DNA of 64,000 nucleotides, taken from NCBI GenBank assembly GCA_964610505.1, contig CAZSXU010000003.1:62001-126000 (forward strand). The letters are read 5' to 3'. The DNA is from CAZSXU01 sp964610505. GTDB taxonomy: Bacteria > Arandabacterota > Arandabacteria > JAGLYR01. Under the pieces are notes generated by a model, which was given only the letters and a program-made list of their open reading frames with translations, was not told where the DNA came from and made no database searches. Positions 1 through 8,663 of the stretch are shown here, piece by piece. Each line of letters begins with the position of its first letter. The first letter of the stretch is position 1. A program made the translations under genes and the position numbers.

Positions 1-1
1 C

Positions 2-211
2 ATCGCGGCCGTTCGTTCGGTCGATGAAATTGCGTCTTTCCTAGGTGTGGATAGCCTGGGATACTTGTCGCTCGAGGGGTTGTTGGACGTCGGCGGCGGC
101 AGGAGAGGATTTTGCACGGCGTGCTTCGACGGCGCGTATCCCAGGGGGATGCAGGGTCAGCTCGAGGCAGACATGGTCGATCGACCGGCGGGCCTGGTGT
201 CGGACCGCTAG
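2..211 (+). CDS. purF: Amidophosphoribosyltransferase, C-terminal end (partial)
   Basis: This is the 3' end of a reading frame that enters from the left edge and stops at TAG 209-211. About 69 codons are visible. They read SVDEIASFLGVDSLGYLSLE, then GFCTACFDGAYP. The YLSLEGLL and CTACF-x-G-x-YP motifs are the usual C-terminal end of PurF, which makes phosphoribosylamine from PRPP and glutamine in the first committed step of purine synthesis. The glutaminase domain and the PRPP loop lie outside the window. The radC start follows after 29 bases, so the two are probably co-transcribed. The identification rests on the tail motifs only. Confidence 0.8.
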   Translation: MAAVRSVDEIASFLGVDSLGYLSLEGLLDVGGGRRGFCTACFDGAYPRGMQGQLEADMVDRPAGLVSDR

Positions 212-240
212 GGGCAAACGGGGGGTGGAGGTGTGGTGGT

Positions 241-936
241 GTGGGCGACAGGGAGAGCTGGATCGGTCGCATGCCCGAAGAGGACCGGCCGCGTGAACGG
301 GTTCTCTCCGGGAATCTGGAAGAACGTACGACGGCCGAGATTCTGGCCGTGGTCCTGGGAAAGGGAGGGGGCGGACGAAACGTCCTGGCGGTGGCTCATG
401 ATCTGCTGGCACGATTCGGCAGTCTGAGGGAGCTGGCGCAATCCGGACCCGAAGCACTCCTGGAGGTCCGGGGTATCGGGCCCGCGCAGGCGGCGCGTCT
501 GGTGGCCACCTGCGAGCTGGGACGGCGTCTCGTTCGCTCAAGGAACGCGCGGCGGACGCAGATTCATTCTCCCGAGGACGTGGCGTCTCTTCTCATGGAG
601 TCGATGCGAGGCCTCGATCGAGAGCAGTTTCGGGTTGTGCTCGTGGACAGCAAGAACCGAGTGCTCGGGATCGAAACGGTTGCGGTGGGGACGCTCAATG
701 CTTCCCTGGTTCACCCTCGGGAGGTGCTGAAACCGGGAATCCAGAAGAGTGCCGCGGCACTGGTTCTCGTGCACAACCATCCGACGGGTATCGCCGCCGC
801 CTCGGAAGAAGACATTCGGCTTACGCGCCGCCTCGTCAACGCGGGGCGAATCGTGGGCATTGAAGTCTTGGATCATGTGATTATCGGAGACGGTGCATAC
901 GAATCCTTGCGGGAAACGCAGAAGGTTGACTTCTAG
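241..936 (+). CDS. radC: RadC-family JAB/MPN domain protein
   Basis: RadC homologue of about 231 residues, the usual length. The N-terminal half has the UPF0758 helix-hairpin-helix region (EVRGIGPAQAARLV). The C-terminal half is a JAB1/MPN metalloprotease-like domain with the metal motif HNHPTG (first His near residue 178) and a downstream acidic residue in SEEDI. The family is named for a recombination phenotype, but its enzymatic role is unsettled. GTG 241 is chosen because GGAGGTG lies 8 bases upstream. ATG 271 (MPEEDRPRER) is the alternative and sits closer to the start of family homology. A radC next to mreB is a common arrangement. Confidence 0.88.
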   Translation: MGDRESWIGRMPEEDRPRERVLSGNLEERTTAEILAVVLGKGGGGRNVLAVAHDLLARFGSLRELAQSGPEALLEVRGIGPAQAARLVATCELGRRLVRSRNARRTQIHSPEDVASLLMESMRGLDREQFRVVLVDSKNRVLGIETVAVGTLNASLVHPREVLKPGIQKSAAALVLVHNHPTGIAAASEEDIRLTRRLVNAGRIVGIEVLDHVIIGDGAYESLRETQKVDF

Positions 937-993
937 CCGAGGGCGATCCAAGTCCTGGCGGTTTGTCGAGGGCTCGGGCAGGAGGGGAACGAC

Positions 994-2040
994 ATGGCAA
1001 CAGGATCATTATCGGGTTGGGTCTCCAACGATATTGCGATTGACCTCGGTACGGCCAACACGCTCGTGTACGTCAAGGGCCGCGGCATCGTTCTGAACGA
1101 ACCCTCCGTCGTGGCCGTCGAGAAGGCCTCCGGCAAGGTGGTGGCGGTGGGCAAAGACGCCAAAGCCATGCTGGGCCGCACGCCGGGAGAGATCGTCGCC
1201 ATTCGACCTCTCAAAGACGGCGTGATTGCGGATTTCGAAATCACCGAAATCATGCTGCGCGAGTTCATCGAACGAGTTCAGAAGAACCGTTTCCTGGCCC
1301 GGCTCGTCAGGCCGCGAATCATCATCTGCGTACCTTCGGGAATTACGGAAGTGGAGAAGCGTGCCGTCCGTGATTCGGCGGAACATGCGGGTGCGCGGGA
1401 AGTCTTCCTGGTGGCCGAGCCCATCGCCGCATCCATCGGCGTGGGTCTCCCGGTCGACAAACCCACCGGGAACATGGTGATCGACATCGGGGGAGGGACG
1501 ACGGAAATCGCGGTCATCGCTCTCTCGGGGATCGTCTGCGAAACCTCCATTCGCGTGGGCGGGGACGAGATGGATGAGGCGATCGTCCAGCACGTGAAGA
1601 AGAACCACAACCTCCTGATCGGGGATCAGACGGCGGAGCTCATCAAGATGAGGATCGGGTCCGGCTACGCGACCGACGAAGAACAATCGATGGAGCTCAA
1701 GGGCCGAGACCTGATTGACGGCATTCCCAAGACCCTGGCGATCACGTCCCCGGAGGTCCGAGAGGCGCTCCAGGAACCGATCGGGGCCATCGTGGAGGCC
1801 GTCAAGGTGTCTCTGGAGCGGACGCCGCCCGAGCTGGCCTCGGACATCGTGGATCGCGGAATCGTCATGACGGGGGGCGGTTCGCTCCTGCAAGGCCTCG
1901 ATCAGCTGTTGCGAGAAGAGACCTCGCTCCCCATCAACGTCGTGGAAGATCCGTTGATTTGCGTGGTTCTCGGGACCGGAAAGATCCTGGACAACATCGA
2001 CCAGTACGACAAAGTTCTGATGCGTGGAAAGAACGACTAG
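994..2040 (+). CDS. mreB: Rod shape-determining protein MreB
   Basis: MreB is the bacterial actin that forms membrane-associated filaments and guides lateral wall synthesis by the elongasome. The 348-residue length is typical. The phosphate-1 motif is IAIDLGTANTLVYV, the phosphate-2 motif is VIDIGGGTTEIAVI, and the adenosine motif is MTGGGSLLQGL. The start ATG follows AGGAGGGG at 8-base spacing. It heads the mreB-mreC-mreD-mrdA-rodA run, whose products form one complex, so this organism is probably rod-shaped. Confidence 0.97.
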   Translation: MATGSLSGWVSNDIAIDLGTANTLVYVKGRGIVLNEPSVVAVEKASGKVVAVGKDAKAMLGRTPGEIVAIRPLKDGVIADFEITEIMLREFIERVQKNRFLARLVRPRIIICVPSGITEVEKRAVRDSAEHAGAREVFLVAEPIAASIGVGLPVDKPTGNMVIDIGGGTTEIAVIALSGIVCETSIRVGGDEMDEAIVQHVKKNHNLLIGDQTAELIKMRIGSGYATDEEQSMELKGRDLIDGIPKTLAITSPEVREALQEPIGAIVEAVKVSLERTPPELASDIVDRGIVMTGGGSLLQGLDQLLREETSLPINVVEDPLICVVLGTGKILDNIDQYDKVLMRGKND

Positions 2041-2282
2041 CCGAGGGTTTGCGCGCGGCTCCATTCGGGCGGCGCGCATCCTTCACCCGAGCTGCGAAGC
2101 AATGGAGACGAGAAGAACAAAGACACCGGTCCCGGAAGGGATTTGCCGGAGGATCCCGGTCTTCTCCGTTGCCGCGTCCATGATCCATCCTCCATGCTCT
2201 GGGTCCACAGGTGCAGGCAAACCACGCTGTGCGCCCATCATGCCGACGGCCTGCACGTGACGCAGGCCAGGATCCGTCAGCG
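2041..2282. other. mreB-mreC intergenic stretch
   Basis: This stretch of 242 bases separates mreB from the chosen mreC start. Short open frames cross it, but none has a good ribosome binding site or recognisable domain. I see no clear promoter, terminator or hairpin. It probably lies inside the operon transcript, or is a degraded spacer. Confidence 0.4.
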
Positions 2283-3182
2283 ATGCCCGTTCAATTGTGG
2301 CGCTTTCGTCAGTACATCATGCTGGGACTCTGCGTCGTGGTCTCGATCGCGCTGATGGTCATGGCGGAATCCGAACAGGTGGAGTCGGCCCGGCGGGTTC
2401 GCTCCGTGGTGTTCTATCCCCTGGAGAAAACGCTCCAGCTTCGGGATCGCTACAGGGGGCTTGCGGAGGACAACCGGGCCCTGCGACTCATGGTGACTCG
2501 GCTCACACAGGAAAACAGTCGGCTGCAGGATGCGGAGGCCGAGAATGAAAGATTGCGCCGAATGCTGGGTTTCAAGGAACGCGGGTACGCGGACATGGTC
2601 CCGGCGGAGGTCATCGGGTGGGACGAGAGCGCCATCGGCTTGAACCTGGAGATTGACCAGGGTGCCGAGTCCGGCGTGCAGGAGGGGCATCCCGTTGTTT
2701 CGGTGGACGGGTTGGTGGGGAAGATCGTTCAGGCATCCGCCCGCGCGTCCTGGGTGATGACTCTACGTTCTCCCGAGTGTGCGGTGAGCGCGTTGGACCA
2801 GCGGAGCCGCGTGCGGGGTATCGTCCGCTGGCGGTATCCCGGGGGACTTGCGCTTCAGCTCGTCCCGATCGGCTCGGACGTGATGGAAGGAGACATGGTC
2901 CTCTCGTCGGGCCTCGGCGGCGTGTATCCCAAGGGACTTCGAATCGGGATCGTGAAACGTGTGGAGGAAAGGATCGGGGATCTGTTCCGGACGGTGACGT
3001 TGGAGCCGGTAGCCGACTTCGACCGGTTGGAGGAAGTGGCCGTGCTTACGGGCCAGATGGCGGTCGACCCGGGCTCAACGGCCGGCGCGGGAGACGCGGC
3101 GCCCGATGGGGGGTCTCCCGGCGCTCCGGGGGACCCGGCACCCCGAGACTCGGAATCCCCGTCGTCGCCTCGGGGGGAGTAG
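2283..3182 (+). CDS. mreC: Rod shape-determining protein MreC
   Basis: MreC is the bitopic elongasome scaffold linking MreB to the periplasmic PBP2 machinery. The protein is about 299 residues. It has an N-terminal membrane helix (MLGLCVVVSIALMVMA), a coiled coil around residues 40-95 rich in Leu and Glu (ENERLRRML), and a two-barrel periplasmic domain with GLVGKIVQAS and GDMVLSSGLGGVYPKGL, both typical of the family. The tail after about residue 265 is Gly/Pro/Ser-rich and low complexity. ATG 2283 (MPVQLWRFRQ) is preferred because it puts the membrane helix near the N terminus. The reading frame is open further upstream, to 2211. Confidence 0.93.
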   Translation: MPVQLWRFRQYIMLGLCVVVSIALMVMAESEQVESARRVRSVVFYPLEKTLQLRDRYRGLAEDNRALRLMVTRLTQENSRLQDAEAENERLRRMLGFKERGYADMVPAEVIGWDESAIGLNLEIDQGAESGVQEGHPVVSVDGLVGKIVQASARASWVMTLRSPECAVSALDQRSRVRGIVRWRYPGGLALQLVPIGSDVMEGDMVLSSGLGGVYPKGLRIGIVKRVEERIGDLFRTVTLEPVADFDRLEEVAVLTGQMAVDPGSTAGAGDAAPDGGSPGAPGDPAPRDSESPSSPRGE

Positions 3183-3271
3183 GGATTCCGGGCGTCGACG
3201 CCCCGGGCGTTTCCCATTGCGCTGCGGGACGAGCCGGGCTCCCGATCGCGAATCTGGAAGGAAGGCATCCG

Positions 3272-3796
3272 ATGGCATCCTGGAACAGGACGGGCGCGGT
3301 TCTTCTGCGGCTGGCGCTCCTCATTTTCCTGATCCTTCTCCTGCATCTCACCCTGATCCACCGCATTCGGATTCTCGGGGTCGGGCCGGATCTCTCGATC
3401 CTGCTGATGGTGTACCTGGCCCTGTGGCGCGGGGCCATCCTCGGCACCACGGGTGGATTCCTGATCGGAATCCTGCAGGGCATTTCGTCCCCCTTCCATT
3501 TTGGTGCCCATGCTCTGGCGAAATCGATCGTCGGCTTCTCGACGGGGAAACTCGGACCCCATGTCGTGCGCGAATCGATGGCCACACAGGCGGCCATTAT
3601 CGTGGGCGCCCAGATCCTTCACGATTTGATCCTTCTCCCGATTGTCTTGAACGGGGCCGGGTCGTTCTTCCTGGTCCTAGTCACGCGCACGCTCCCCGGG
3701 GCGCTGTATTCCGCCGTGCTCGGGTGTGTGATCTACCGCTTTGTTCTCCGGCCGATCGGACTGGACTTGAGGTTCCATGGGACGTCGTTACTCTGA
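3272..3796 (+). CDS. mreD: Rod shape-determining protein MreD
   Basis: This is a small integral membrane elongasome component of 174 residues with about five hydrophobic helices, beginning LLRLALLIFLILLLHLTLI. The family pattern GVGPDLSILLMVYLALWRG followed by GTTGGFLIGILQG is visible. The start is ATG 3272, with GGAAGGAAGG just upstream. The 3' end overlaps the mrdA start by 20 bases, which implies translational coupling. MreD sequences diverge a lot, so the call leans on position and topology as well as on the motif. Confidence 0.9.
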   Translation: MASWNRTGAVLLRLALLIFLILLLHLTLIHRIRILGVGPDLSILLMVYLALWRGAILGTTGGFLIGILQGISSPFHFGAHALAKSIVGFSTGKLGPHVVRESMATQAAIIVGAQILHDLILLPIVLNGAGSFFLVLVTRTLPGALYSAVLGCVIYRFVLRPIGLDLRFHGTSLL

Positions 3797-5633
3797 ACAG
3801 GAACAGTTTGCAAAAACGTTTCGCGCGCGGGTGACCTTGATCCTGGTGTTTCTGCTGTTTGCCGTGTTGTTGGAGCGGGTCTTTGAGTTGCAGGTGGTTC
3901 GAGGGGCCAAATACAAACGGATGGCCGAGGAGAACCAGATTCGAGTTCGTCGGGACCGTTCGCCGAGAGGGTTGATCCAAGACCGCCATGGCTTTGTCTT
4001 GGCCGGCAACCGACCTTCCTACGCACTGGCGGTGGAGTATGCCGAGACGCCCACAGATGCGGAGTATCTCGGGCGGCTGGCCGGCCTGGTGGGCGTGGCG
4101 GAGAGTGTGCTGGCCGAGGGGGTCGAAAAGGCGAAACGCCACCGGTACGACCGGGTGAAGATCTGTCGAGATATTTCCTTCGAGGCGGTGGCCCGTCTGG
4201 AGGAACAGAAGACCTGGCTGCCGGGGACGGCCGTGGTGGTGGATCCGATCCGGTCGTATCCCAACGGTGTGATGGCGTGTCACCTACTCGGCTACCAGGG
4301 GGAGATCTCCGAAGGGGAACTGAAGAGGCTGCGATCGCAGGGGTACCGGCCCGGCGACTATCTGGGTCGTACGGGAGTCGAAGAGCTCTGGGAATCGGCC
4401 CTGCGAGGGAAGGACGGAGCGACGTTCGTCCGCGTGGACGCCCGAGGGCGGGAGGTCGGGCCGGTGACGGAGAAAGACCCGGTGCGGCCCGCTCCGGGCC
4501 ACAATCTTCTTCTGACGGTGGATCTTGCCCTACAGGCGGCCGTCGAGAAGGCCTTCGAAGGGGTAGCGCGCGGGGCTGCCGTTGCGCTGGATCCGAGAAA
4601 CGGCCAGATTCTGGCGATGGTCAGTCGTCCGTCCTTTGATCCGAACGCGTTTGCCGGGGGCATCGATCTGGATCTGTGGCGCTCTCTCTCCGAAGATCCG
4701 GCCCGGCCTCTTCTGAACCGGGCGCTGAGCGCCGCGTACCCGCCGGGGTCCACTTTCAAGATCGTGACGGCGGCGAGCGCCCTGGAACTCGGTCGCCTGG
4801 ACGACATCCGGAACTTCCGGCCCTGCACCGGGAGCTACTGGTTCGGAGATCGATCCTTCGGCTGTTGGAGAAGAGAGGGACATGGGGCTCTGGATCTTCG
4901 GGGCGCGTTTGTTCAGTCGTGCGACGTGTTCTTCTACCAGGTCGGGCAACAGCTGGCCGTCGATGAACTCGCTGATTTCATGACCCGGTTCGGATTCGGG
5001 GAGCGGACGGGGATCGATCTTCCGAGCGAAGCGCACGGGCATGTGCCCACTTCGCAGTGGTACGACGAGAGGTACGGGGTCGGGGGATGGACGCGGGGAC
5101 TCATGCTTAACCTGGCCATCGGCCAGGGCGAGATTCTCGCAACGCCGGTCCAGATGGCCTCGGTGTCGGCGGCCGTGGCGAACGGGGGGAGATTCTGGAC
5201 GCCGCATCTGTTCTTTCGACTGGAGGAGGCGGGCGGCCGGATTCTCAGGGAAGCCCGGGAGCGCTCTCACCAGGTCGATATCTCGGACGCGACGCTGGCG
5301 ATTCTGAGAGACGCCATGTTGGGCGTCGTGGAGGACGAAAGAGGAACCGGCCGGGCCGCGCGCGTGCCGGGCGTCCAGGTTGGAGGAAAGACAGGTACGG
5401 CTCAGAATCCCCACGGGGAGGACCACGCATGGTTCATCGCGTTTGCTCCTCTGGAGGAAGCGCAGGTGGCGCTGGCGGTCGTCATCGAGAACGCCGGGCA
5501 CGGCGGGGCCGTGGCCGCTCCGATTGCCGGCGAGATCCTCAGGGCTTTCTTCGCTTTGGATCGAGAGCGCGGGGAGTCTTCCCTCGTTGCTCGGGAAATG
5601 GGTGAGTCTGTTGATGAAACCACGGGATTTTGA
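3777..5633 (+). CDS. mrdA: Penicillin-binding protein 2 (peptidoglycan DD-transpeptidase, elongation)
   Basis: This is the class B transpeptidase that cross-links peptidoglycan during cell elongation with RodA. It has 618 residues. One N-terminal membrane anchor (VTLILVFLLFAVLLERVF) is followed by the dimerisation/pedestal domain with RGLIQDRHGFVLA, then the transpeptidase domain. The active-site motifs are STFK (Ser about 325), SCD (about 381; PBP2 proteins usually carry Ser-x-Asp rather than Ser-x-Asn) and KTGTAQ (Lys about 538). It overlaps mreD at its start and rodA at its end, so the three are translationally coupled. Confidence 0.96.
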   Translation: MGRRYSEQEQFAKTFRARVTLILVFLLFAVLLERVFELQVVRGAKYKRMAEENQIRVRRDRSPRGLIQDRHGFVLAGNRPSYALAVEYAETPTDAEYLGRLAGLVGVAESVLAEGVEKAKRHRYDRVKICRDISFEAVARLEEQKTWLPGTAVVVDPIRSYPNGVMACHLLGYQGEISEGELKRLRSQGYRPGDYLGRTGVEELWESALRGKDGATFVRVDARGREVGPVTEKDPVRPAPGHNLLLTVDLALQAAVEKAFEGVARGAAVALDPRNGQILAMVSRPSFDPNAFAGGIDLDLWRSLSEDPARPLLNRALSAAYPPGSTFKIVTAASALELGRLDDIRNFRPCTGSYWFGDRSFGCWRREGHGALDLRGAFVQSCDVFFYQVGQQLAVDELADFMTRFGFGERTGIDLPSEAHGHVPTSQWYDERYGVGGWTRGLMLNLAIGQGEILATPVQMASVSAAVANGGRFWTPHLFFRLEEAGGRILREARERSHQVDISDATLAILRDAMLGVVEDERGTGRAARVPGVQVGGKTGTAQNPHGEDHAWFIAFAPLEEAQVALAVVIENAGHGGAVAAPIAGEILRAFFALDRERGESSLVAREMGESVDETTGF

Positions 5634-6813
5634 CTGGGTTCTTCTGTTCGCCGTCGTCGCGCTCGCCGGTATCGGCGTGGGGTTGATCTACAGCAGTACG
5701 TCGGGCGGGGGAACCGGTACGTGGGTCGAGCGGCAGCTCGTGTGGGTGGGGTTGGGCCTGATGGCGCTTATGGTTGCGCAATTCATTCCGATCAAGACCT
5801 ACGATGTCCTCGCGTATGTGAGCTACGTAGCCGCAGTGATCGTTCTGGTCGGGATGCTCGCCGTCTCCAGAGGCGCGGGACCCGAGAGGTGGATTGGGCT
5901 GGGTCCGGTCCAGGTGCAACCGTCGGAGATCTCGAAACTGGTGGTCGTCTTCGCCCTGGCCCGGTACCTGTCGGACAAGAAGAAGCCCGGGGGATTCCGC
6001 TCCGTTTTGGTCCCGATCGCCCTCGTTGCGGTTCCGATGATTCTGGTGGCCCGCCAACCGGATCTGGGAACCGCCATCGTGTTTGGGGCAACGCTGTTCC
6101 CGATGCTCTACTGGGCGGGCATGGAGCCGATCTATGTGGTCCTACTGGTGACGCCGTTGGTGAGCATGCTCTGCGCAACGGCACTGGTCTCGTGGATTGT
6201 CTTCGTACTGTGTATCCTGGCGATCCTCTACTTCGGGAAATTGCGGGGGGGGGAAGCGGCCGTTGTACTGATCTTGAACTTTGCCATCGGCATCGTGACC
6301 CCTTTCCTCTGGGGCAAGCTGGAGCCCTATCAGAAGAGCCGAATCCTGGCGTACGTGAGTCCCGAAAAGGACCCGCTTGGATCCGGTTACCAGATTCTTC
6401 AATCGAAGGTGGCGATCGGTTCGGGTGGAGGGTTGGGAAAAGGATTCCTGGAGGGCACGCAGAAGGGTCTGGATTTCCTCCCGGCGCGGCACACGGACTT
6501 CATCTTTTCCGTGGCGGGCGAGGAGTTCGGATTCCTGGGGTCGGTGGTGATTCTCGGATTGTTTCTCATCGTGATGTGGAGGGGAATTCGAGTGGCGAGA
6601 GAGGCCAAGGACAAGTTTGCGAGCCTCACGGCGATCGGGATCACGTCCATCCTGATGTTTCACGTGTTCGTCAACATCGGGATGACGGTCGGGCTTCTGC
6701 CGATCACGGGACTGCCGCTTCCCCTGCTGAGCTACGGGGGATCGTCGTGTCTCGCTTTTCTGGGCTCCGCGGGGATTCTCCTCTCGATCGGGAGGAGCCG
6801 GCGCAACGTGTAG
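5614..6813 (+). CDS. rodA: Peptidoglycan glycosyltransferase RodA (SEDS family)
   Basis: RodA is the SEDS-family polymerase that extends glycan strands from lipid II in partnership with PBP2. The protein is about 399 residues with ten predicted membrane helices. Family motifs are WIGLGPVQVQPSEISKL, ARQPDLGTA, GSGYQILQSKVAIGSGG and PLLSYGGSS. The start chosen is ATG 5614, inside the last codons of mrdA. In-frame GTG 5602 and TTG 5611 are alternatives. The second SEDS paralogue, ftsW, lies at 55118, and the neighbouring PBP distinguishes the two. Confidence 0.95.
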   Translation: MKPRDFDWVLLFAVVALAGIGVGLIYSSTSGGGTGTWVERQLVWVGLGLMALMVAQFIPIKTYDVLAYVSYVAAVIVLVGMLAVSRGAGPERWIGLGPVQVQPSEISKLVVVFALARYLSDKKKPGGFRSVLVPIALVAVPMILVARQPDLGTAIVFGATLFPMLYWAGMEPIYVVLLVTPLVSMLCATALVSWIVFVLCILAILYFGKLRGGEAAVVLILNFAIGIVTPFLWGKLEPYQKSRILAYVSPEKDPLGSGYQILQSKVAIGSGGGLGKGFLEGTQKGLDFLPARHTDFIFSVAGEEFGFLGSVVILGLFLIVMWRGIRVAREAKDKFASLTAIGITSILMFHVFVNIGMTVGLLPITGLPLPLLSYGGSSCLAFLGSAGILLSIGRSRRNV

Positions 6814-6855
6814 GGGGCGACCCACAGGTGGCGGCTGGGGTCGCGGGAGGACTTC

Positions 6856-7668
6856 ATGCTGAGGGTGTTGGTTGAGCTGGGACCGCTGAAGATCTACAGC
6901 TACGGTTTCATGCTGATGGCGGCGTTCGTTGTCGGAATTGTACTGGGTGTGCGGCGGGGCAGAGGGAGGGAAATACCGGCGGATACCGTCATGGACCTGA
7001 GTACCCAGATTGTCTTGGCTGCGATCGCAGGATCGCGCGTGCTCTACGTCGTCACCCATCGAGGTGCGTACGCGGGAAGCGCGTGGGACGTCTTCAGGGT
7101 TTGGGAGGGAGGACTCACCGTCTACGGGGGGGCTCTGGCGGCGGTGCTGATCAGCATCTGGTTCTGTCGAAGACGCCGCCTGCCCTTCCTGCGTATGGCC
7201 GATACGCTGGCCCCGTCGCTGGCGCTGGGAGTCGGCATCGCGCGCATCGGTTGTTTCCTGAACGGGTGCTGCTTCGGTCACGCCTGCGACGCCCAATGGG
7301 CGGTTCGGTTCCCCGACGGATCACTGGCGAACCATGCCCTGGGCAACGTGGGCGTCCATCCTGCACAGCTCTACGCATCGGCGGCGGCGCTGGTCGTTTT
7401 CGCCGTGCTGCTCTGGGTCGATCGCCGGCGCCGCCGGGAGGGTTTCCTGTTCTGGCTTTTTTTGGTTCTCTTTGGGGGAGTCACGTTCTTCACGGATTTC
7501 AGTCGTTACTGGGAGGAGACGGCCATTGTTCTTCGCTGGGAGACCATGCGTCTGTCTCTCAACCAGGTTCTGGAGCTGGGATTGGTCGTTCTGGGTGTGG
7601 TGAGAATCGTGTTCATGGATCGCGGCAGTCGCGGGGGGAGGAAGGAGTGGGAGGACGGGACGCCTTGA
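6856..7668 (+). CDS. lgt: Phosphatidylglycerol--prolipoprotein diacylglyceryl transferase
   Basis: Lgt moves a diacylglyceryl group from phosphatidylglycerol to the lipobox cysteine of prolipoproteins, the first step of lipoprotein maturation at the inner membrane. The protein has 270 residues and several membrane helices. Signature segments are YSYGFMLMAAFVVGI, VWEGGLTVYGGALAA, GIARIGCFLNGCCFG and HPAQLYAS. The start ATG follows a GGAGGAC site. Probable clients in this window include the BNR protein at 21753 and the FN3/TPR protein at 39062. Confidence 0.95.
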   Translation: MLRVLVELGPLKIYSYGFMLMAAFVVGIVLGVRRGRGREIPADTVMDLSTQIVLAAIAGSRVLYVVTHRGAYAGSAWDVFRVWEGGLTVYGGALAAVLISIWFCRRRRLPFLRMADTLAPSLALGVGIARIGCFLNGCCFGHACDAQWAVRFPDGSLANHALGNVGVHPAQLYASAAALVVFAVLLWVDRRRRREGFLFWLFLVLFGGVTFFTDFSRYWEETAIVLRWETMRLSLNQVLELGLVVLGVVRIVFMDRGSRGGRKEWEDGTP

Positions 7669-7693
7669 ACGACTTCTCGCGGCAGGACTCGGA

Positions 7694-8392
7694 ATTCTCT
7701 ATCCCGAAACCTGCAGAGGCTGCGATTCTCCTCTGGGTTTGCAGAATGATGTCCTTTGCGACCGATGCTGGCTCCGGCTTGCCTGGGTGAACGAGGCGCG
7801 GCTTCTGGTCGATGTCGGCCGGGATTGGTGCCGGGCGAATGGAGTGCACTTTCGATCCGGTCAGTGGCCCCGGTGCGTCGGGCGGGTGCGCGCTCGCGCA
7901 GTGGCCTACCTGGACCCGAACCTCGCCGCCGTCATCCATCATTTGAAGTACCGCCGGAGGAGAAAAGTGGCGAGCCGCTTGGGATGCTGGATGGCTCGGG
8001 TGATGCTGTCCGATGCCGAATTCCGGTCCTCCGACGGTCTTGTGCCGGTGCCGTTGAGACCGGAGAAAACCCGGGAACGGGGGTACCCCCCGGTGGTGCT
8101 TCTTGCAGAGGTCGTCGCAGGAAGAACGCGCGTCCCGGTTCTGGGCGACGTTCTGTTCAAGACGCGCGCCACGCGATCCCAGACCGGACTGCCGCCCCAA
8201 GAGCGCATTTGCAATCCCCGGAACAGTTTCGGGATTCAGAACCCGGAGCGCGTATCCGGAAGGCGCCTGGTTCTCGTTGACGATGTCTTGACTTCGGGGT
8301 CAACGGCGGCGGTCGCTGCGGCCCTTCTCCTGGACCACGGGGCCGCCGAAGTCCGGGTTTTGGCCGCCGCCCGAACGCCGGTTGCCCTGTGA
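7694..8392 (+). CDS. ComF family protein (phosphoribosyltransferase fold)
   Basis: The ComF family combines an N-terminal zinc-finger-like segment with a type I phosphoribosyltransferase fold, and is needed for DNA uptake in competent bacteria. The PRPP loop LVLVDDVLTSGSTA and the segment RPEKTRERGYPP are present. The first ordinary start codon in frame is TTG 7739. However, the frame is open upstream and encodes LYPETCRGCDSPLG before LCDRC, the expected CxxC...CxxC finger. I therefore place the start at ATT 7694, preceded by AGGA at 7684-7687. This is uncertain, and a sequencing indel in the G6 run near 7633 could also explain it. The family call is firm. Confidence 0.82.
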   Translation: MLYPETCRGCDSPLGLQNDVLCDRCWLRLAWVNEARLLVDVGRDWCRANGVHFRSGQWPRCVGRVRARAVAYLDPNLAAVIHHLKYRRRRKVASRLGCWMARVMLSDAEFRSSDGLVPVPLRPEKTRERGYPPVVLLAEVVAGRTRVPVLGDVLFKTRATRSQTGLPPQERICNPRNSFGIQNPERVSGRRLVLVDDVLTSGSTAAVAAALLLDHGAAEVRVLAAARTPVAL

Positions 8393-8433
8393 GGCCTTTG
8401 GATGGTGAATCGATGGAATGTTGCTTTTTTCGC

Positions 8434-8462
8434 TTGACAGTTGTGGAGTTTTGCGCAAAAGT
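8434..8462 (+). promoter_or_regulatory. Promoter with palindromic operator-like site for the RiPP operon
   Basis: TTGACA at 8434-8439 is followed after 17 bases by a weak -10, AAAAGT (8457-8462). A perfect 12-base palindrome, TTTTGCGCAAAA (8449-8460), overlaps the spacer and -10. That is where a dimeric repressor would bind. The precursor gene starts at 8535. The promoter is inferred from sequence only. Confidence 0.5.
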
Positions 8463-8534
8463 TCGTGCGTAGTCTCTGCGAAGGTCCTGACGCCAAATCG
8501 ATTTGGGGTTTCAATGCACCGGAGGTTGATGGGT

Positions 8535-8663
8535 ATGGATGCGAAGGCAAGCAGACTTGAGAAGAAGCCGTATGAGAAGCCTCAGGTTGTCTCGAGTGAG
8601 GCTTTCGAGGTCGAGGCAGGAGGGTGCACGCTGTTCGTGATTTGTTCCACGTCCGAGAGTTAG
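8535..8663 (+). CDS. Candidate RiPP precursor peptide
   Basis: This is a 42-residue peptide. ATG 8535 is chosen because GGAGG at 8521-8525 lies 9 bases upstream; ATG 8514 and 8529 are in frame. The N-terminal part is charged and includes KKPYEKPQVVSSEAFEVE, with a Tyr-x-x-Pro element like the one that PqqD-like recognition domains bind in lasso-peptide leaders. It is followed by a Gly-Gly and a hydrophobic C-terminal core, CTLFVICSTSES, with two cysteines, four Ser/Thr in the last six residues and a terminal serine. The genes after it encode a peptidase, a kinase-like protein, a PqqD-like protein and a radical SAM/SPASM enzyme. That context is the main reason for calling it a precursor. The mature structure is unknown. 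Confidence 0.72.
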   Translation: MDAKASRLEKKPYEKPQVVSSEAFEVEAGGCTLFVICSTSES

